Source: Paracoccaceae bacterium (GTDB lineage: Bacteria; Pseudomonadota; Alphaproteobacteria; Rhodobacterales; Rhodobacteraceae). Taken from it: 5,610 nucleotides of DNA. Positions 4,241-5,610 of this stretch are shown here, in pieces (within the stretch, counting starts at the first letter, position 1; each line of letters starts with the position of its first letter). Location: NCBI GenBank assembly GCA_009920225.1, contig RGAJ01000139.1:1-5610 (forward strand). The letters run 5' to 3'. The notes under the pieces were generated by a model, which saw only the letters and a program-made list of their open reading frames with translations, was not told the DNA's origin and did no database searches. The position numbers were made by a program, and so were the translations under genes.

Positions 4241-5286
4241 TGCGCTGTTTTCTCGATCATAATGCCACGACGCCACTGCGCCCCGAGGCCAAGGCCGCGA
4301 TGATAGCGGCGATGGATGTTGTCGGCAATCCCTCCTCGGTGCATGCTGAAGGACGCGCCGCAAAGGCCATAATCGAACGCGCGCGCGGCCAAATCGCGGC
4401 GGCGCTTGGGGCAGAGGGGGCTGATATCATCTTTACCTCTGGTGCTACCGAAGCGGCGGCGCTTGCGCTGCGTGATCAGGGGATTTCATGTTCGGGCGTC
4501 GAACATGATGCGGTGACCAGTTGGTGTTCGGTTGATCTAACTTGTGATCAAGATGGTATCGTTTCCGCGCCATCGACAGAACGCTCTGCGGTTCAATATG
4601 CCAATTCCGAAACGGGCGTGATCCAATCGTTGCCAGAGGGCGTGTTTTTGTCGGACATGACGCAAGCTTTTGGCAAGCTTCCAATCGCTTTTAATTGGTC
4701 AGGCGCAAAAATGGCCATCGTCTCGGCCCATAAATTGGGCGGCCCCAAGGGGATTGGTGCCTTGGTTGTCAAACGCGGGACCGAAATTACGGCACAAATT
4801 CGCGGCGGCGGACAGGAAATGGGTCGCAGGTCAGGGACAGAAAATTTGATCGGGATCGCCGGTTTTGGCGCCGCAGCCGAAGCCGCTGCGCGTGATTTGG
4901 CCAATCACGCATGGGCACCTGTTGAAAAACTTAGAAACATTCTAGAAAAGACCATTGAACAATCTGTAAATAAGACTATTTTTGTCGGGAAAGACAGTCC
5001 CCGCCTGCCCAACACGTCAATGATGGTGGTTGAGGGGTGGAAAGGGGAAACCCAAGTCATGCAAATGGATTTGTCTGGGTTTGCGGTGTCTGCTGGTTCA
5101 GCCTGTTCCAGTGGCAAAGTCAAGGCAAGCCGCGTGCTTCAGGCAATGGGATATAATGATACGCAAGCATCTTGTGCGCTGCGTGTCAGCTTAGGGTTTG
5201 ACACAACCCATCAAGACGTCATGCGGTTCGCCGAAACGTGGATCGCGCATTATGAGAAATTTCAATCCCGCTCTGCGGGTCGATAG
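4240..5286 (+). CDS. Cysteine desulfurase, NifS/IscS type, compact
   Basis: This PLP enzyme takes sulfur from cysteine as a persulfide for Fe-S cluster assembly, giving alanine. All key residues of the aminotransferase class V fold are visible: LDHNATTP at the N terminus, NPSSVHAEGR, FTSGATEA, His89 in GVEHDAV (stacks on PLP), Asn122 in YANSETGV, Asp139 and Gln142 in SDMTQAFGK, the PLP lysine Lys165 in SAHKLGGPKG, GGGQEMGRRSGTEN, and the catalytic Cys289 in SAGSACSSGKVK. The longer loop around that cysteine places it in the group I NifS/IscS class, not SufS. At 348 residues it is about 55 shorter than E. coli IscS, mainly from missing residues between GATEA and NSETG and just before SDMTQ. 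The GTG start overlaps the iscR stop (TAGTG), with GAGGA three bases before it, so translation is coupled. sufB follows after 15 bases. Confidence 0.94.
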   Translation: MRCFLDHNATTPLRPEAKAAMIAAMDVVGNPSSVHAEGRAAKAIIERARGQIAAALGAEGADIIFTSGATEAAALALRDQGISCSGVEHDAVTSWCSVDLTCDQDGIVSAPSTERSAVQYANSETGVIQSLPEGVFLSDMTQAFGKLPIAFNWSGAKMAIVSAHKLGGPKGIGALVVKRGTEITAQIRGGGQEMGRRSGTENLIGIAGFGAAAEAAARDLANHAWAPVEKLRNILEKTIEQSVNKTIFVGKDSPRLPNTSMMVVEGWKGETQVMQMDLSGFAVSAGSACSSGKVKASRVLQAMGYNDTQASCALRVSLGFDTTHQDVMRFAETWIAHYEKFQSRSAGR

Positions 5287-5289
5287 ATA

Positions 5290-5295
5290 GGGAGG
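5290..5295 (+). promoter_or_regulatory. Ribosome binding site of sufB
   Basis: GGGAGG lies six bases before the sufB ATG at 5302 and fixes that start. Confidence 0.75.
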
Positions 5296-5301
5296 CCACA
5301 T

Positions 5302-5610
5302 ATGGCGGCTTTGGACAAACTAGACGTAAAAGAAGGCGTCGATCAGGAAACTGTGGACGCCGTACGCGAGGTTGGAACCTATAAGTATGGGTGGGACACC
5401 GAGATTGAAATGGAATACGCCCCAAAAGGCGTGAACCCAGATATCGTGCGGTTGATTTCGGAAAAGAACAGCGAACCTGAATGGATGACGGAATGGCGTC
5501 TTCAGGCGTTTGCGCGTTGGGAAAATATGACAGAACCCAAATGGGCCATGGTCAATTACCCCGAAATCGATTTTCAAAATCAATATTACTATGCCCGTCC
5601 AAAATCGATG
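5302..5610 (+). CDS. sufB: Fe-S cluster assembly scaffold protein SufB, N-terminal part (cut by window edge)
   Basis: The frame stays open from ATG 5302 to the last base, giving 103 residues. After a short variable start, residues 40-103 show the conserved SufB N-terminal region: GVNPDIVRLISEKNSEPEWM, TEWRLQAFARWENM, then EPKWAMVNYPEIDFQNQYYY and ARPK. SufB forms the SufBC2D scaffold on which Fe-S clusters are built in the cytoplasm, using sulfur from the desulfurase encoded just upstream. E. coli SufB has about 495 residues, so roughly four fifths lie beyond the window. The 15-base gap after the desulfurase and the lack of any terminator place it in the iscR operon; sufC and sufD are expected further downstream but cannot be seen. 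Confidence 0.96.
   Translation, partial: MAALDKLDVKEGVDQETVDAVREVGTYKYGWDTEIEMEYAPKGVNPDIVRLISEKNSEPEWMTEWRLQAFARWENMTEPKWAMVNYPEIDFQNQYYYARPKSM

Overview
The window reads as a chromosomal segment of an alphaproteobacterium of the order Rhodobacterales (Roseobacter-like). The grounds are an Rrf2/IscR regulator with a single cysteine heading an isc-suf operon, a GTTC-N7-GTTC type LexA box, a perfect Irr-type iron control element, a full TTAA-N7-TTAA CtrA-like box, and gene order and protein sequences typical of that group. No species can be assigned. There is no sign of a mobile element, CRISPR array, tRNA or rRNA.

Layout. Positions 1-333 hold the 3' end of recG (+). Positions 334-710 hold a compact unit: a cluster of LexA-like half-sites containing one consensus SOS box, a strong ribosome binding site, a 40-codon gene for a predicted single-span membrane peptide (433-555), a nested inverted-repeat structure (577-670) and a strong intrinsic terminator (680-710). 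asd (aspartate-semialdehyde dehydrogenase, minus strand, 786-1907) converges on this unit and has its own terminator. A 200-base spacer (1908-2107) separates asd from a divergent lipoprotein gene (2108-2743, +) that carries a CtrA-like box just upstream. The lipoprotein gene converges, with one base between the genes, on a two-gene minus-strand operon: an alpha/beta hydrolase (2980-3633) followed by a 76-residue helical protein of unknown function (2745-2975).

The right third is the head of the Fe-S cluster assembly operon: iscR (3779-4240), a compact cysteine desulfurase (4240-5286) and the first 103 codons of sufB (5302 to the window end). The short control region between the hydrolase and iscR (3634-3778) holds three separate operator-like palindromic elements. 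One is a perfect Irr-type iron control element (3687-3703). Another, 3666-3682, fits the TGA-N9-TCA pattern of Rrf2-family iron boxes. The operon is therefore probably controlled by Irr and by its own IscR.

The most interesting part is 334-710. A LexA-controlled, 40-residue hydrophobic peptide with a structured 3' untranslated region resembles in architecture, though not in any sequence I recognise, SOS-induced membrane peptides such as Caulobacter SidA (division inhibitor) or E. coli TisB (type I toxin). Its function is inferred, not shown.
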